DNA from: Planctomycetaceae bacterium
GTDB taxonomy: Bacteria > Planctomycetota > MHYJ01 > SBBU01
Assembly (NCBI GenBank): GCA_005239585.1
Contig: SBBU01000299.1
Span: 1-6,532 of the forward strand
DNA: 6,532 nt
Reading direction: 5' to 3'
Shown here: positions 6,227-6,532 of the stretch, piece by piece
How positions within the stretch are numbered: position 1 is the first letter of the stretch
How the letters are laid out: each line of letters begins with the position of its first letter
The notes under the pieces: generated by a model
Databases searched by the model: none
Seen by the model: the letters and a program-made list of their open reading frames with translations, nothing else
What the model was told of the DNA's origin: nothing
Translations under genes and position numbers: made by a program

Positions 6227-6532
6227 TCATTTAATTCTGAGAATTGCGTCTTCCTCCAAGGAAAGTTTAGAGATGAAAGGTTTTATCTCCTTCATGAAAC
6301 GGTGAACATCCTTACCATATCCTGCACATGGTCGAGAAAGACCTGCCTTTTCTATCCAATAGCCATTGAAAAGTCGCATATAGCATTCCCTTGTATATTT
6401 TCCAATTATTGATGAAAGACCCATTAAGAAATCTGTCGAATCGCCATCTGTTATAAATGACAACTTTATTACTCTCTTTTGGCGTCTTATCGTATAAACA
6501 GACGCCTCGCTTGTCTCTTGCTGAATCATTAC
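6227..6532 (-). CDS. RNase HII-like protein, C-terminal part; N-terminus beyond right edge
   Basis: The frame is open from the right edge to a TGA at 6227-6229. An ATG at 6529 exists but probably lies inside a longer gene, because the visible part matches only the second half of an RNase HII-like fold. Numbering from that ATG, the GDS at 29-31 resembles the GDS/GDA segment of RNase HII that carries a metal-binding aspartate. GLSSIIGKYTRECYM (37-51) resembles its AASIxAKVxRDxxM helix, and PCAGYGKDVHRF (around 67-78) resembles the GYG motif near the C-terminus. The match differs from true RnhB: KYTRE replaces KVTRD and the spacing is longer. It recalls an uncharacterised RNase HII-like paralogue I associate with Planctomycetota. 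Cleavage of RNA in RNA-DNA hybrids is possible but unproven. The first catalytic Asp-Glu pair would lie off-window. Confidence 0.55.
   Translation of the reverse strand, partial: VMIQQETSEASVYTIRRQKRVIKLSFITDGDSTDFLMGLSSIIGKYTRECYMRLFNGYWIEKAGLSRPCAGYGKDVHRFMKEIKPFISKLSLEEDAILRIK

Noticed and set aside
6170..6412. Plus-strand open frame of 80 codons
   Set aside because: It mostly overlaps the RNase HII-like gene on the other strand, which has recognisable motifs, and has no domain of its own.

Overview
This is a bacterial chromosomal window of moderately low GC, by eye roughly 40%, with five complete or nearly complete genes and one gene cut off at each edge. No phage, CRISPR, rRNA or tRNA features are visible. 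Lineage can only be inferred. The right-edge fragment resembles an RNase HII-like protein that I associate with Planctomycetota, and most starts lack good Shine-Dalgarno sites. Together with AT-rich DNA and GH57 glucan enzymes this would suit a Brocadiales-type planctomycete, but other low-GC anaerobic lineages are possible.

Left two thirds (1-4517, all minus strand): four genes read right to left. The order is a secreted M28 zinc metallopeptidase, a GH57 4-alpha-glucanotransferase/alpha-amylase, a very short DUF4912 protein, and a GH57 1,4-alpha-glucan branching enzyme whose C-terminus lies beyond the left edge. Spacing is 41 bp, an 11-bp overlap and 57 bp, which fits an operon. The two GH57 enzymes would build or remodel a branched alpha-glucan such as glycogen: one transfers or hydrolyses alpha-1,4 chains, the other makes alpha-1,6 branches. 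DUF4912 sits between them, its start overlapping the end of the glucanotransferase gene, so a glucan-related accessory role is a reasonable inference.

Middle (4518-4626): a 109-bp divergent intergenic region. It holds a strong GGAG ribosome site for the peptidase and, in the other direction, a near-consensus TTGTCA-16-TATAAT promoter. That promoter lies so close to the GTG start of the transporter that the mRNA is probably leaderless.

Right (4627-6018, plus strand): a full-length SLC13/DASS (NaDC/CitT/VcINDY type) sodium-coupled anion transporter, probably for dicarboxylates, with both SNT motifs intact.

Far right (6019-6532): a 208-bp gap between convergent genes contains the most striking non-coding structure. 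It is a 96-bp nested palindrome: a long imperfect outer stem enclosing three consecutive hairpins, flanked by TTTA on both sides like a miniature inverted-repeat element. Beyond it, on the minus strand, is the C-terminal part of the RNase HII-like protein, running off the right edge.
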